From contig NZ_FLOB01000001.1 of NCBI RefSeq assembly GCF_900089775.1, positions 310,001 to 374,000 on the forward strand: a stretch of DNA of 64,000 nucleotides, read 5' to 3'. Below are positions 55,089 through 62,342 of this stretch, piece after piece. Source of the stretch: Marinomonas spartinae. GTDB taxonomy: Bacteria; Pseudomonadota; Gammaproteobacteria; Pseudomonadales; Marinomonadaceae. A model generated the notes under the pieces. That model saw only the letters and a program-made list of their open reading frames with translations, was not told where the DNA came from and did not search any database. A program made the translations under genes and the position numbers. Numbering within the stretch: the stretch's first letter is position 1; every line of letters begins with the position of its first letter.

Positions 55089-55448
55089 TCATGTAAATGA
55101 GCTAAAAATTACTAAAAGTGCTACTCGATAAAAGAAAGTATGAAGTTTCATGATTTTTTTATCAGTGTTTGTTGTTCTTCCTTCAAGTATTTTAGGGTCA
55201 AATATATAGACTTTTTTCTTCTCTGTAAAAAAACTAGGATTAAAAACTGCTTTTTTATAATAGTTGAAACGACGATAAAATAAATCAAATTGATCCTTAT
55301 CTATACCATGAGAAAGTATTACTTTATCTAGTTTTTTAACAACTTTTAAGTAATAAATAAGTGTGACTATATAATATAGAATAATAGATAAAACCATAAA
55401 GCCTGCCAGAATACTTACTGTATTTTCTATATTAAGTGAAAAAGACAT
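55089..55448 (-). CDS. small two-helix membrane protein, candidate immunity paralogue 7
   Basis: 119 residues: helix 1 at about 10-34, a conserved basic cytoplasmic or periplasmic loop, helix 2 at about 105-118. Family pattern: K-V-V-K-K-L-D-K, then G-I-D-K-D-Q-F-D, R-F-N-Y-Y-K-K-A-V-F, F-D-P-K, and D-K-K-I-M-K-L-H-T-F-F-Y-R. It is most like paralogue 2 (57697-58074). It is last in the array, and no terminator is evident downstream (55006-55088). AGGAA precedes the ATG. No known family is recognised; an immunity role is inferred from the array and the upstream toxin-like gene. Confidence 0.6.
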   Translation of the reverse strand: MSFSLNIENTVSILAGFMVLSIILYYIVTLIYYLKVVKKLDKVILSHGIDKDQFDLFYRRFNYYKKAVFNPSFFTEKKKVYIFDPKILEGRTTNTDKKIMKLHTFFYRVALLVIFSSFT

Positions 55449-55474
55449 GTATCTTTCCTATTGACTTTTGAATT

Positions 55475-55590
55475 TCATAAATCGCAAGCGTTATTGATAG
55501 AGTCGTAGATTTTTTCTGACTATTAAGTCCTTTAATGTTACAGAAGTAAAAATAATACCTCTACTAACGGATATGATGGTTTTTTTGGGT
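55475..55590 (-). pseudogene. decayed toxin-like C-terminal fragment 3
   Basis: With one frameshift, the minus strand reads G-I-I-F-T-S-V-T-L-K-D-L then S-E-K-I-Y-D-S-I-N-N-A-C-D-L and a stop, directly before paralogue 7. The layout matches the fragments before paralogues 2 and 4 and distantly the end of the 352-residue protein. Weak. Confidence 0.3.
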
Positions 55591-55634
55591 CTGTAAAAAT
55601 ACTACATTCTAATCGTTTGAAAATTAAAATGATT

Positions 55635-56020
55635 TCATATTGAAACTGATGTTAAAAACATTAAAAAAGAAGAAAGTAGCAATATTATAATAACTTTATC
55701 TGACTTGGTTACTATCGATTTCAAAGAGTATGGATCAAAGAAATTTTTTTATTGTTTTTTTCTACAAAGATTTTTTTAAAGCTTCTGGGATGGAAAATAG
55801 CCCAAGCATAAAATGTATATCTACCCCATAAACCATCAAATCTATCCTTATTTATTCCTTTAGATAATAAAAAATCGTCTATTTTTTTAACAGTTTTTAA
55901 TCTATAAGTAAGAAGAGAAAGTCCTAAAAGGGCTAAATTGGATAAGACTAAAAAAATAAAAATAATCGATGGTGCTGAGTCGTTATGAGATTGCATAACC
56001 TTAAACCCTCTCTTAATCAT
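55635..56020 (-). pseudogene. candidate immunity paralogue 6, frameshifted
   Basis: The intact frame gives 99 residues ending K-K-I-S-L-I-H-T-L. It has helix 1 and the K-T-V-K-K-I-D, G-I-N-K-D-R-F-D, G-R-Y-T-F-Y-A-W-A-I-F-H-P block but not helix 2. Adding one A in the A7 run at 55744-55750 continues into F-D-P-Y-S-L-K-S-I-V-T-K-S-D-K-V-I-I-I and a second helix, stopping at 55635: exactly the missing C-terminus. It is therefore a single-base deletion, a slippage site, or a sequencing error. The likely start is the ATG at 55996 or 56020. Confidence 0.6.
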
Positions 56021-56025
56021 ACTTT

Positions 56026-56448
56026 TTACTTAATAAAGCTATCATAGATAATTAAAAATATAAGGGTAACAATAAAAGAGGTCGAAAAAAAGGCTCTTGT
56101 TTTTATTATTTTTCTATCTATAGGTGTGATTTTTTTTAGAAATAATTCTGGGTCAAATAACCTCTCTTTTAGCTCATCCTTATCAAAAAAATCTGGAGTT
56201 AAAATGGCTCTTTTATAGAGCTTAAAACGACCCCAAGTTATGTCAAAACCATCCTTGTCAACACCATGTGATGCTAATATAGTATCTATTTTTCTTACTA
56301 TCTTAAAATAATAAACTACAGTTAAAATAGAAGTTAAGAATAATGATAGGGTCATTATAAGTGCTAGTATATTTATTATGATTGAAATATTAGACATATT
56401 GACTTTGATAAGTTGTTTTATATCTAACTCCTTACTATATAATTTCAT
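56026..56448 (-). CDS. small two-helix membrane protein, candidate immunity paralogue 5
   Basis: 140 residues, or 123 from the ATG at 56397. Helix 1 is at about 24-47, helix 2 at about 116-135. The conserved block is present: F-K-I-V-R-K-I-D-T-I-L, G-V-D-K-D-G-F-D, G-R-F-K-L-Y-K-R-A-I, F-D-P-E, D-R-K-I-I-K. Five bp separate it from paralogue 6. Function inferred as for the others. Confidence 0.58.
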   Translation of the reverse strand: MKLYSKELDIKQLIKVNMSNISIIINILALIMTLSLFLTSILTVVYYFKIVRKIDTILASHGVDKDGFDITWGRFKLYKRAILTPDFFDKDELKERLFDPELFLKKITPIDRKIIKTRAFFSTSFIVTLIFLIIYDSFIK

Positions 56449-56488
56449 AAAGAGTATTATCGAAAGTTACTACTTTTCCTTTTAATTT

Positions 56489-56863
56489 TCAAGGTATGAT
56501 TAGCTCTTTTACTATAAGAGCTATTGCAAACAGAATATAAGAGGATCTATAAAAGTAACTGTGCCATTTCATGATTTTTTTATCACAAGATGTGATCATT
56601 CCAGATAGCAGTTTAGGGTCAAATATATTTTTTCTTTTTTCAATAACGTCTGGTTGAAATACTGCTTTTTTGTATAAAATAAATCGAGCGTAGAAGAGGT
56701 CGAAATTATTTATGTCTATACCATTTTTGTATAACACATTGTCAATTTTTCTTACGATTTTAAAATAATAAATAATGGTCATTATAATGGCGAATAGTAA
56801 GCATAAAAATGCCAAAAAACCAAAAATACCTACTATATCTGAGTTTGTTAGTGTAAAAGGCAT
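56489..56863 (-). CDS. small two-helix membrane protein, candidate immunity paralogue 4
   Basis: 124 residues: helix 1 at about 9-34, conserved block F-K-I-V-R-K-I-D-N-V-L, G-I-D-I-N-N-F-D, A-R-F-I-L-Y-K-K-A-V-F-Q-P, F-D-P-K, D-K-K-I-M-K-W-H, and helix 2 at about 105-122. AAGGAAGG precedes the ATG. A decayed toxin-like fragment lies directly upstream. Confidence 0.6.
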   Translation of the reverse strand: MPFTLTNSDIVGIFGFLAFLCLLFAIIMTIIYYFKIVRKIDNVLYKNGIDINNFDLFYARFILYKKAVFQPDVIEKRKNIFDPKLLSGMITSCDKKIMKWHSYFYRSSYILFAIALIVKELIIP

Positions 56864-56884
56864 ATTCCCTTCCTTATCGCTTTT

Positions 56885-57000
56885 CTAGACATCTGAAGTC
56901 GAAAACCTTATTAACTATATTATATAGCTAACTACTTCCATTTTTAGAAAATGTTACAGAATCATCAGAAATATGATAGAGAGAAAATTCGCCTATTTTT
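56885..57000 (-). pseudogene. decayed toxin-like C-terminal fragment 2
   Basis: The minus strand reads I-G-E-F-S-L-Y-H-I-S-D-D-S-V-T-F-S-K-N-G-S-S, then an in-frame stop, then L-Y-N-I-V-N-K-V-F-D-F. It is about 80 percent identical in DNA to the fragment at 58100-58261. It immediately precedes paralogue 4. Confidence 0.5.
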
Positions 57001-57049
57001 ATTAAAGATCATATTTCATGAAGGTTTAATTTATAATATGATTTTTCTA

Positions 57050-57421
57050 TTAGTAGTAGTCTGTAAAAACAATTAAAAAAATAGTTATGGAGAAAAATAT
57101 AGCAAAGAAAAACCAATGAGAAAGCATTATAATTCGATCAATTAGACTTAATTCAGATCGAATTATCTCAGGGTCGAAAAGTCGTTGTTTACGCCCTGAT
57201 TTTGCAAAATTTTTTGGAAAAAAAGTTGCCCAAACATAAAGTGAATGCCTTCCAAAAAAAATATCAAAACTTTCTTTTCTTATAGAGTTGTTTTTTAATA
57301 TTTTATCTATTTTTCTAACAACTTTTATTCTGAATGCTGCTAAGAAACATAGGTTTAATATTAAGGATAAAAATAATATAAAAATTAATATAAAGACCTG
57401 ATTATCCGTAAGTGAAAACAT
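57050..57421 (-). CDS. small two-helix membrane protein, candidate immunity paralogue 3
   Basis: 123 residues, closely related to paralogue 1 (58334-58702). It shares F-R/Y-R-I-K-V-V-R-K-I-D-K-I-L-K, S-I-R-K-E-S-F-D-I, F-G-R-H-x-L-Y-V-W-A-T-F-F-P-K-N-F and R-L-F-D-P-E-I-I-R. Helix 1 is at about 9-31 and helix 2 at about 100-119. GAGG lies upstream of the ATG at 57421. Confidence 0.6.
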   Translation of the reverse strand: MFSLTDNQVFILIFILFLSLILNLCFLAAFRIKVVRKIDKILKNNSIRKESFDIFFGRHSLYVWATFFPKNFAKSGRKQRLFDPEIIRSELSLIDRIIMLSHWFFFAIFFSITIFLIVFTDYY

Positions 57422-57424
57422 CGA

Positions 57425-57590
57425 TTTTATCGCCTCTATATGACCTTTATTTTCTGAAAAATTAAATAGGAAAAAATGCCTTTTGTAATAATTAAAACGA
57501 GGATATAAGTAATCTATCTTTGCGCTATTATTACATGATTTTTTATCTTTTTTTGGGGTCTATAAAATAATAAACAATAGTCATTATAAT
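57425..57590 (-). pseudogene. decayed immunity paralogue
   Basis: In the gap between paralogues 2 and 3 the minus strand contains M-T-I-V-Y-Y-F, then F-I-D-P-K-K-R and a stop. In another frame it contains D-Y-L-Y-P-R-F-N-Y-Y-K-R, recognisable pieces of the family core. It is a deleted and frameshifted copy. Confidence 0.5.
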
Positions 57591-57696
57591 ATCAAAAAAT
57601 ACAATATTTAGATTATTTATTTTGAAAAAGAGACTGTTGTTATTTCTGTGATTAATTGAATATAATGTTTTTATATTGGCTATAATTTTTTAAATT

Positions 57697-58074
57697 CTAT
57701 AATTTAAGCTGTATGGCAATGACTAAAAGTGCTAAAAATACTAAAGCCGCTCTATAAAGAAAAGTATGCAGCTTCATAATTTTTTTATCGGTAGGTGTGA
57801 TTTTTCCTTCAATTATTTTGGGGTCAAATATATAGTATTTTCTTTTTTCTGTAAAAAAATCAGGTTTAAATACTGCCTTTTTATAATAAGTAAAACGTAA
57901 ATAGCCTTGATCAAATTGATCCCTATCGATTCCATGGGAAAGTACTATTTTGTCAATTTTTTGGACGACTTTTAAGTAATAAATAAATGTTGATATAATA
58001 GATAAAAGTATAAATAGCATCCCGAAACAACACAAAAGGAATATAAGAGGTGACTGACCTGTCGGAATAGTCAT
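57697..58074 (-). CDS. small two-helix membrane protein, candidate immunity paralogue 2
   Basis: 125 residues: helix 1 at about 9-34, core L-K-V-V-Q-K-I-D-K-I-V-L-S-H-G-I-D-R-D-Q-F-D, then R-F-T-Y-Y-K-K-A-V-F-K-P, I-F-D-P-K, D-K-K-I-M-K-L-H-T-F-L-Y-R, and helix 2 at about 105-122. It is closest to paralogue 7. AGGAG precedes the ATG. It follows a toxin-like C-terminal fragment. Confidence 0.62.
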   Translation of the reverse strand: MTIPTGQSPLIFLLCCFGMLFILLSIISTFIYYLKVVQKIDKIVLSHGIDRDQFDQGYLRFTYYKKAVFKPDFFTEKRKYYIFDPKIIEGKITPTDKKIMKLHTFLYRAALVFLALLVIAIQLKL

Positions 58075-58099
58075 ATTTTCTCCTAATTAATTTTATTTT

Positions 58100-58261
58100 T
58101 CATAAATCGAAAACCTTATTAACCATATCATATAGCCAACCACTTCCATTTTCAGAAAATGTTACAAAATCACCAGAAATATGATAAAGAGAAAATTTTC
58201 CAATATATAAATATGGTGCCAACATAGAACTAATTAATACAGAATAACCCGCTGTTATAGT
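58100..58261 (-). pseudogene. toxin-like C-terminal fragment 1
   Basis: An open stretch of about 53 codons without a convincing start. It begins T-I-T-A-G-Y-S-V-L, recalling A-G-F-T-V-L at residues 281-286 of the 352-residue protein. A hydrophobic segment and S-G-D-F-V-T-F-S-E-N-G-S-G-W-L-Y-D-M-V-N-K-V-F-D-L follow, comparable to that protein's S-G-Y-L-S...F-Y-D-A-I-I-D-F-F end. It is a leftover toxin tip with its own immunity gene (paralogue 2) next to it. Confidence 0.5.
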
Positions 58262-58333
58262 CTATATGTCTTGTGAGAAATTTAAACCTCGTTCGTTTCT
58301 TTTTTTAAAGTTTAATATAGTGGTCTATTGGTT

Positions 58334-58702
58334 TTATCTATCTGTAAAAACAACCAGAAAGATAGATCCGGAAAAAAATAAAATAAAGAAAAACCATTGA
58401 GAAAACATTATGATTCGATCAATTTTACTTAATTCTGGTCGAATGATTTCGGGATCGAAAAGTCGCTCTTTTCGTCCTGATTTTACAAAGTTTTTTGGAA
58501 AAAAAGTTGCCCAGACGTAAAGGCCGTGCCTTCCAAATAAAATATCGAAACTCTCTTTTCTTATGGAATTACTTTTTAATATTTTATCAATTTTCCTGAC
58601 GACTTTTATTCTATAGGTTGCTAGAAAAAATAAATATAATATTAATGAGATGAGTATTGTGAACATCAATATAAAAAATTGACTATCCGTGAGCGAAAGC
58701 AT
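58334..58702 (-). CDS. small two-helix membrane protein, candidate cognate immunity paralogue 1
   Basis: 122 residues. Its start lies inside the 3' end of the effector-like gene (20-bp overlap), so the two are translationally coupled. Helix 1 is at about 9-31 and helix 2 at about 98-119. The middle is basic, with I-K-V-V-R-K-I-D-K-I-L, S-I-R-K-E-S-F-D, G-R-H-G-L-Y-V-W-A-T-F-F-P-K and F-D-P-E. Being directly coupled to the putative toxin, it is the best candidate cognate immunity protein, protecting the inner membrane. No established family recognised. Confidence 0.65.
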   Translation of the reverse strand: MLSLTDSQFFILMFTILISLILYLFFLATYRIKVVRKIDKILKSNSIRKESFDILFGRHGLYVWATFFPKNFVKSGRKERLFDPEIIRPELSKIDRIIMFSQWFFFILFFSGSIFLVVFTDR

Positions 58703-59741
58703 CTACTTTATCACCTGTATTTGTTTTTTCAAAAAAATCAATAATCGCATCATAAAAAGACTTACTACTTTCTCCTATTTTTTCTGATAGATATCCTGAT
58801 CCAGCTACTACAGCTATAGTCCCTACGGCTAACGTAAAAACTAAAAGAGGCCCTCCTATTGCTATTCCAGCAGCCATAGTTCCTAATACTGTAAAACCAG
58901 CATATGCTATTCCTGCACTGCTAACACCTTGGACTAGACTGCCTGTTAGATCTCTTCCTGCTTTTATAGACTGTTCACGTGTTTTAGCATTTTTAAGGTT
59001 TTTTATACCATTATAAATTCTATAACCAATATCAATCGCTATTAATCCAACACCAAGGATTTTAACATATCTGATTAAGTTAATTAATTTTTTGAAGTCA
59101 GTGCGATTTTCTACGAAAAAGCTCCCTGTTTTTCTTGATGACTTGGCCATTTCCTTTTCTATTTTTGGATTAGTGAAAGGGCTTTTCTTCATTAGCTTTC
59201 TTTTTGCTATGAATGATTTTAGATCAGAATGAAAACGGTTTTTTAGTTCTATGACTTTGCTTTCTATTTGTATTTCTCTTTGGCGAATTGAATATATATC
59301 TATATTCTCTCTGAGCTTTCTATTATGCTCTACCATCAATTCGCTCAATTCGTCCATTTTTTTCTTTAGTAAGCCTACTTTAGTATCAACATACCCTTGA
59401 GCACCTCCTACAACAGTTAAAGTATTTGGTACTGTTAAAGTTTTTGATATAGAGTCACCGGGGTGTGCAAATAGATCAGCTAGAGCCATTGTCACATCTT
59501 CACCATAAGTGTCGATCATCGTTTTAATCTTTTTACTTTGTTCCGGTCCTAGCATTTTTAGATCGGTATGGGAGATAGCAGGGCCTTTGCACATTCCTGT
59601 GGACAGATAGAGTCGGTTGCCTGGGATGATATCGGTTGTGAGGCCATTTTTTTGCTTAAAGGCATCGAAGGAGCCTTTTTCCATAAAGTTATGGTAGTTT
59701 TCAGGGGTGATTGGTGTGGAAGGCAGTATCATCTGCTGCAT
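58683..59741 (-). CDS. candidate membrane-active antibacterial effector with LysM-like N-terminus
   Basis: 352 residues, no signal peptide. Residues about 12-48 look like a LysM or peptidoglycan-binding motif (F-K-Q-K-N-G-L...I-I-P-G-N-R-L-Y-L). Residues about 60-210 are helical and charged (coiled-coil-like at 122-180). Residues about 225-242 and 266-316 are strongly hydrophobic and Gly/Ala-rich, as in pore-forming toxin hairpins, followed by a short amphipathic end. AAGGAG precedes the ATG. It is first of a cluster of small inner-membrane proteins, the first overlapping its stop. Together this suggests a contact-delivered (for example type VI) pore-forming effector; no secretion genes or PAAR/Rhs domain are visible, so the delivery route is inferred. 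Confidence 0.55.
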   Translation of the reverse strand: MQQMILPSTPITPENYHNFMEKGSFDAFKQKNGLTTDIIPGNRLYLSTGMCKGPAISHTDLKMLGPEQSKKIKTMIDTYGEDVTMALADLFAHPGDSISKTLTVPNTLTVVGGAQGYVDTKVGLLKKKMDELSELMVEHNRKLRENIDIYSIRQREIQIESKVIELKNRFHSDLKSFIAKRKLMKKSPFTNPKIEKEMAKSSRKTGSFFVENRTDFKKLINLIRYVKILGVGLIAIDIGYRIYNGIKNLKNAKTREQSIKAGRDLTGSLVQGVSSAGIAYAGFTVLGTMAAGIAIGGPLLVFTLAVGTIAVVAGSGYLSEKIGESSKSFYDAIIDFFEKTNTGDKVDAFAHG

Positions 59742-60028
59742 TGCGAACTCCTTTTCTCTTGGCAGGGTAATATTATTAGGACACTAACCTTAACAATGGA
59801 GAAAATGAAGTGCTACTCACTCTATTTGCACAATATTTGTTCTTTCCTGTCTTCTTCTGCCAGTGGTAAGTAGAAGCCGGATAATAAGCAAGTGATTTGG
59901 AAAGTCGTATCGCTCCTCATACTCTTTGTGTAATGCCGTGTAATACCATTTTGCTTGATGTTTCTATATAACTCTTTCTGGATTATGGCCTAGTGGATGG
60001 CATGTAAAATATTCTGGAGAGTGTGACA

Positions 60029-61126
60029 ATGTGTACTGACTTTATAATAAGTGCGAAAGATGGCGCTTTCATCAATGGGCGAACCATGGAGTTTGCCGAA
60101 GATTTGCGGTCAAATATTTTTTTTAGGAAAGCGGGTTATCGATTTTTAAACGAAAATAGACCTAGCCGCGCGCAATTTATTTGGACTGGCAAATACAGTT
60201 ATGTGGGAGTCAATGCGTTAGGTTTAGACTGTGTATCCGACGGTATCAATACCGAGGGGTTGTCTGGTGGTGCCTTGTGGTTGCCTGAAAGCGAGTATCC
60301 TGAAAGCACCAACCCTGCCAACACCATTAGTAATCTTGATTTTTTGCAGTGGCTGCTAAGTAGCTTTTCTAGCTGCAACGAAGTGGTGTTAGCGATGGGA
60401 AAAATAGTGGATGAAGAGAGTCCGCTAAACACCTTTTTTGAATACAAAGACTCCATTTACTTCCAACCTCAAGTGCAAGTCACGCCGATTAGTTACCAAG
60501 AATTGGATAGAAGTGGCCCTTCAGGGATTTACCCTATTCATTTCCCTCTTCATGACAAAACGGGCCATAGTATTGTCATTGAATTTATCAATGGAAAAGT
60601 TCGTATATACAATAACCCAGTACATACCTGCACCAATTCGCCAGAATTTCCATTTCATATGAATAATCTACGAAACTATGTGAACCTTCAAAAGGAGAAT
60701 GTCAAAAGCGCGACGTTGCAGGGTTATGATTTTACATCAACGGGCAATGGCTCTGGCTTAAAAGGACTTCCTGGTGATCCAACACCACCGAGCCGATTTA
60801 TTAAGACGGCTTTCACGTCGGGTTTTGTGAACCAAGGGAAAGATTCGAATGAGGCACTGAATATAGGCTTTCATATCATGAATACAGTCGACATTCCTAA
60901 AGGCCTAGTGGTTGAGCCTCAAAATGAAGGGGCTGGAGAAGATTATACCCAGTGGGTGGCGAGTAAAGATTTAACCAACGGTGTGTTCTGTATTCGTTTT
61001 TATGAATTGTCACAAGTGACCGCGATCACATTAAACGACGTGGACTGGGATGAGAAAGATGGTAAATGTTATCGTCCGGAAGCGATAAGTCCTTACAATA
61101 TCAAGTTAACTGAGGTAAGCCGCTAG
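60029..61126 (+). CDS. Ntn-hydrolase of the choloylglycine hydrolase/penicillin V acylase family
   Basis: 365 residues beginning M-C-T-D-F; after Met removal Cys2 is the N-terminal nucleophile, which fixes the start at the ATG at 60029 rather than the GTG at 60023. The conserved N-G-R18-T-M-E21-F motif follows, with the family's N-N-P-V-H-T-C-T-N-S-P-E-F segment later. There is no signal peptide, so it is cytoplasmic. It hydrolyses a linear amide: bile salt, penicillin V or acyl-homoserine lactone in characterised relatives. In a marine bacterium a role on AHLs or other N-acyl amides is possible but unproven. It marks the return to normal base composition after the island. Confidence 0.85.
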   Translation: MCTDFIISAKDGAFINGRTMEFAEDLRSNIFFRKAGYRFLNENRPSRAQFIWTGKYSYVGVNALGLDCVSDGINTEGLSGGALWLPESEYPESTNPANTISNLDFLQWLLSSFSSCNEVVLAMGKIVDEESPLNTFFEYKDSIYFQPQVQVTPISYQELDRSGPSGIYPIHFPLHDKTGHSIVIEFINGKVRIYNNPVHTCTNSPEFPFHMNNLRNYVNLQKENVKSATLQGYDFTSTGNGSGLKGLPGDPTPPSRFIKTAFTSGFVNQGKDSNEALNIGFHIMNTVDIPKGLVVEPQNEGAGEDYTQWVASKDLTNGVFCIRFYELSQVTAITLNDVDWDEKDGKCYRPEAISPYNIKLTEVSR

Positions 61127-61138
61127 AGGTTATTCTCG

Positions 61139-61190
61139 AATGGCGCGAGGAGTAGGACAAAATGATGGTTTTGTTCTACTGCGTGCCATT
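61139..61190. terminator. long hairpin between convergent genes
   Basis: GTAGGACAAAA/TTTTGTTCTAC (one G-U pair) enclosed by AATGGC/GCCATT. It lies between the stops of the Ntn-hydrolase and LacI genes. No clear T-tract. Confidence 0.5.
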
Positions 61191-61224
61191 GGTTAGACAC
61201 GTCATCTTGTTTGCTTTTAGCATG

Positions 61225-62271
61225 TTATTTGTTGTTGCTGCTCGCTATGCTTGGGGAGGTTTTTCTTACGATCAGTTGCACGGGGATTCTCTCTAGCTGC
61301 TGTGCTTTGGTTGCGTCGCGTCCTCTGGCTTCTAAGCACGAGAGTGCTCTTAGTGCGGTCTCCTTGATGTTTTGGGAAATGGTGGTTAATTGATAACTGT
61401 ATTGAGCCGTAAGGGGCGTATCGTCAAAACCAATTAAGTGGAAATCATGGGGAGCGTCTAGACCCTGTTCGCGCATGCCATCTAAATAACCACAGGCCAG
61501 CTGTGCGTTGGCACAAAAGAGGCCGTCGATGGTTTGCCCCGATTGAAAGATTCTGTGGGCCGCGATTCGTCCACCTTGGTAGCCCTCTTCAGGAGCCTCG
61601 ATAGAGAGTAAACGAAGCGCTTCGTTTTGCTGTAAACGTCGATCGTCAATGGTCTGACGAAAGGCATTACCTCGACTCACGCCGGACCAGGTAGAGTGTT
61701 TATAGTTCAGCCAGCCTATGGTCTGACAACCAGAGCGAATCAGTTGGTCGGCCGCTAGCGTGGCTCCCATGGAGTTATCCGAACAAACAAAATCGACTTC
61801 AGGGAGAGCCATATGACGATTAATGCCCACCACGGGAATATTATGCTGAACGCATTCTTTGATTAAATTAACAGGGGGTTGGCCGGATGTGACGATGACG
61901 CCAGACACCCGAAACTGTGTAAATCGACGAATGGTTTCGGTTAAATCTTGCTGGCTTGTTACCTCAGTGACTAAGGCTTGATAGCCTTGCTGTTGAATTT
62001 CCGTTAACAGGCCTTCCAGTAGGCTGCTACGGAAGGGATCGCTTAAATGGGCCACGACGACGCCGATTAACTGGCTGCGCTTACGGTTCAGGCCTTGGGC
62101 AAGAAAGTTAACTTGGTAGCCTAATTCTTCGGCGGCCTTTTGTACTTTTTCTCGTGTTGCTTGTGACACACTGCCATTGTTCGTTAATGTACGGGAGACC
62201 GCTGCTCTAGAAACACCGGCTTTGTTAGCAACGTCTTGTGCCGTGACGGTTTGATGTTTTTTCTCGGACAT
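61225..62271 (-). CDS. LacI-family transcriptional regulator
   Basis: 348-residue LacI/GalR repressor. HTH TAQDVANKAGVSRAAVSRTLTNNGSVSQATREKV (about 9-44) with the hinge GYQVNFLAQGL, then a periplasmic-binding-like sensor domain (LIGVVVAHLSDPFRSSLLEGL). It lies downstream of the MBL-fold gene in the same direction, divergent from the ABC ATPase. The TGAACACGTGTTCA palindrome at the ABC promoter is its likely operator. The inducer is unknown. Confidence 0.87.
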   Translation of the reverse strand: MSEKKHQTVTAQDVANKAGVSRAAVSRTLTNNGSVSQATREKVQKAAEELGYQVNFLAQGLNRKRSQLIGVVVAHLSDPFRSSLLEGLLTEIQQQGYQALVTEVTSQQDLTETIRRFTQFRVSGVIVTSGQPPVNLIKECVQHNIPVVGINRHMALPEVDFVCSDNSMGATLAADQLIRSGCQTIGWLNYKHSTWSGVSRGNAFRQTIDDRRLQQNEALRLLSIEAPEEGYQGGRIAAHRIFQSGQTIDGLFCANAQLACGYLDGMREQGLDAPHDFHLIGFDDTPLTAQYSYQLTTISQNIKETALRALSCLEARGRDATKAQQLERIPVQLIVRKTSPSIASSNNK

Positions 62272-62342
62272 GATGATCCTTTCAGGACGGTATGAGTGAA
62301 TAAAATCAAGGCATTGCTATCCAGTAAACGGGATGTGTTGCC

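Noticed and set aside
55006-59760. CRISPR array or classical direct-repeat array in the AT-rich island
   Set aside because: The repeats are long diverged coding units of about 120 codons, not short identical repeats with spacers.
59568-59873. 101-residue plus-strand ORF overlapping the effector-like gene start
   Set aside because: It lies opposite the clear AAGGAG-ATG start and conserved N-terminus of the minus-strand gene; no domain recognised.
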